Shown here piece after piece: positions 5,818 to 5,907 of a stretch of 5,907 nucleotides of DNA; position 1 is the first letter of the stretch, and the number at the start of each line of letters is the position of its first letter. The translations under genes were made by a program, and so were the position numbers. Where the stretch lies: contig JALVZI010000631.1 in NCBI GenBank assembly GCA_027022125.1, positions 1-5,907 on the forward strand, in the 5' to 3' direction. The notes beneath the pieces are model-generated. The model did not search any database and was not told where the DNA came from. It saw only the letters and a list, made by a program, of their open reading frames with translations. Origin of the DNA: Anaerolineae bacterium. GTDB lineage: Bacteria > Chloroflexota > Anaerolineae > 4572-78.

Positions 5818-5880
5818 GGGAAAAACGCATCCTGAGTAGCGGTTCACGCAGTGAACCGCGTATCGAAGGGCGTTTTTCCC
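5818..5880. repeat. Nested inverted repeat (11-bp outer stem enclosing a perfect 9-bp hairpin)
   Basis: GGGAAAAACGC (5818-5828) is perfectly complementary to GCGTTTTTCCC (5870-5880). Inside it, GCGGTTCAC (5839-5847) and GTGAACCGC (5851-5859) form a perfect 9-bp stem with a 3-nt GCA loop. The whole can fold as a two-tier stem. It lies about 50-110 bp upstream of the GT2 start codon. Confidence 0.85.
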
Positions 5881-5905
5881 TGCCGATTTTCACCCTTCGA
5901 TACGC
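5858..5905. repeat. 13-bp perfect inverted repeat with 22-bp spacer
   Basis: GCGTATCGAAGGG (5858-5870) is exactly complementary to CCCTTCGATACGC (5893-5905). The left arm overlaps the inner hairpin arm by two bases and the outer stem by one base, so the folds partly compete. The CCTGAGTAGC ... GCGTATCGAAGG context (5831-5869) resembles interspersed repeats I recall from several bacterial genomes, but that needs a search. Confidence 0.8.
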
Positions 5906-5907
5906 CC

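Larger units (their letters stand above)
5789..5907. mobile_element. Inverted-repeat-rich non-coding segment, possible edge of a MITE/REP-like or IS element
   Basis: The segment between the start of the GT2 gene and the right edge has no convincing coding frame. It begins at a CTAG (5789-5792) followed by GGGCGTGTTGACG, which could be a terminal repeat of a transposable element inserted at a CTAG-type target. It then carries three overlapping inverted repeats: 5818-5828 with 5870-5880, 5839-5847 with 5851-5859, and 5858-5870 with 5893-5905. This density of perfect inverted repeats is typical of MITE, REP or IS-end sequence. The other end is not in the window, so neither element type nor boundaries can be settled. 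Confidence 0.4.

Overview
The window looks like a piece of a bacterial chromosome devoted to membrane-associated sugar transfer. It holds five protein genes: one cut by the left edge and four complete. Four encode multi-pass membrane proteins with the look of GT-C-fold glycosyltransferases, which use a lipid-linked sugar. The fifth is a GT2 enzyme of the polyprenyl-phosphate mannose synthase (DPM1/Ppm1) type, which makes such lipid-linked sugars. My best guess at the source is a Chloroflexota (Anaerolineae-like) bacterium. The reasons are the DUF2079 protein with a C-terminal beta-rich extension of a kind I associate with that phylum, the run of loosely related membrane glycosyltransferases, and the degenerate 7-bp tandem repeats. 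This is a judgement from memory, not a database result.

Layout: 1-736 (minus) is a 5' partial membrane protein with a D-x-WWHL first-loop motif. Its start faces that of 828-2768 (plus), a DUF2079 protein, across a 91-bp gap holding a good sigma70-type promoter for the plus gene and a weaker one for the minus gene. One base after the DUF2079 stop begins 2770-3990 (plus), a GT87/DUF2029-type transferase; the pair is almost certainly one operon. It converges on 4051-4887 (minus), a compact GT87-like membrane protein. Upstream of that, on the same strand, lies 5015-5767 (minus), the GT2 polyprenyl-phosphate sugar synthase. The right end (about 5789-5907) is non-coding and full of nested inverted repeats. 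It looks like one edge of a small mobile or REP/MITE-like element continuing out of the window.

A plausible division of labour is that the GT2 enzyme charges polyprenyl phosphate with a hexose at the cytoplasmic face, and the GT-C proteins then transfer it to acceptors outside the membrane. Acceptors and sugar identity cannot be read from the sequence.

The most unusual structure is not in the proteins. Three separate arrays of degenerate 7-bp tandem repeats, each with a different unit, sit at 128-155 (inside gene 1), 4956-4990 and 4996-5037. The last one contains the stop codon of the GT2 gene. Within each array units differ by substitutions but keep strict 7-bp spacing. No rRNA, tRNA or CRISPR array was seen.
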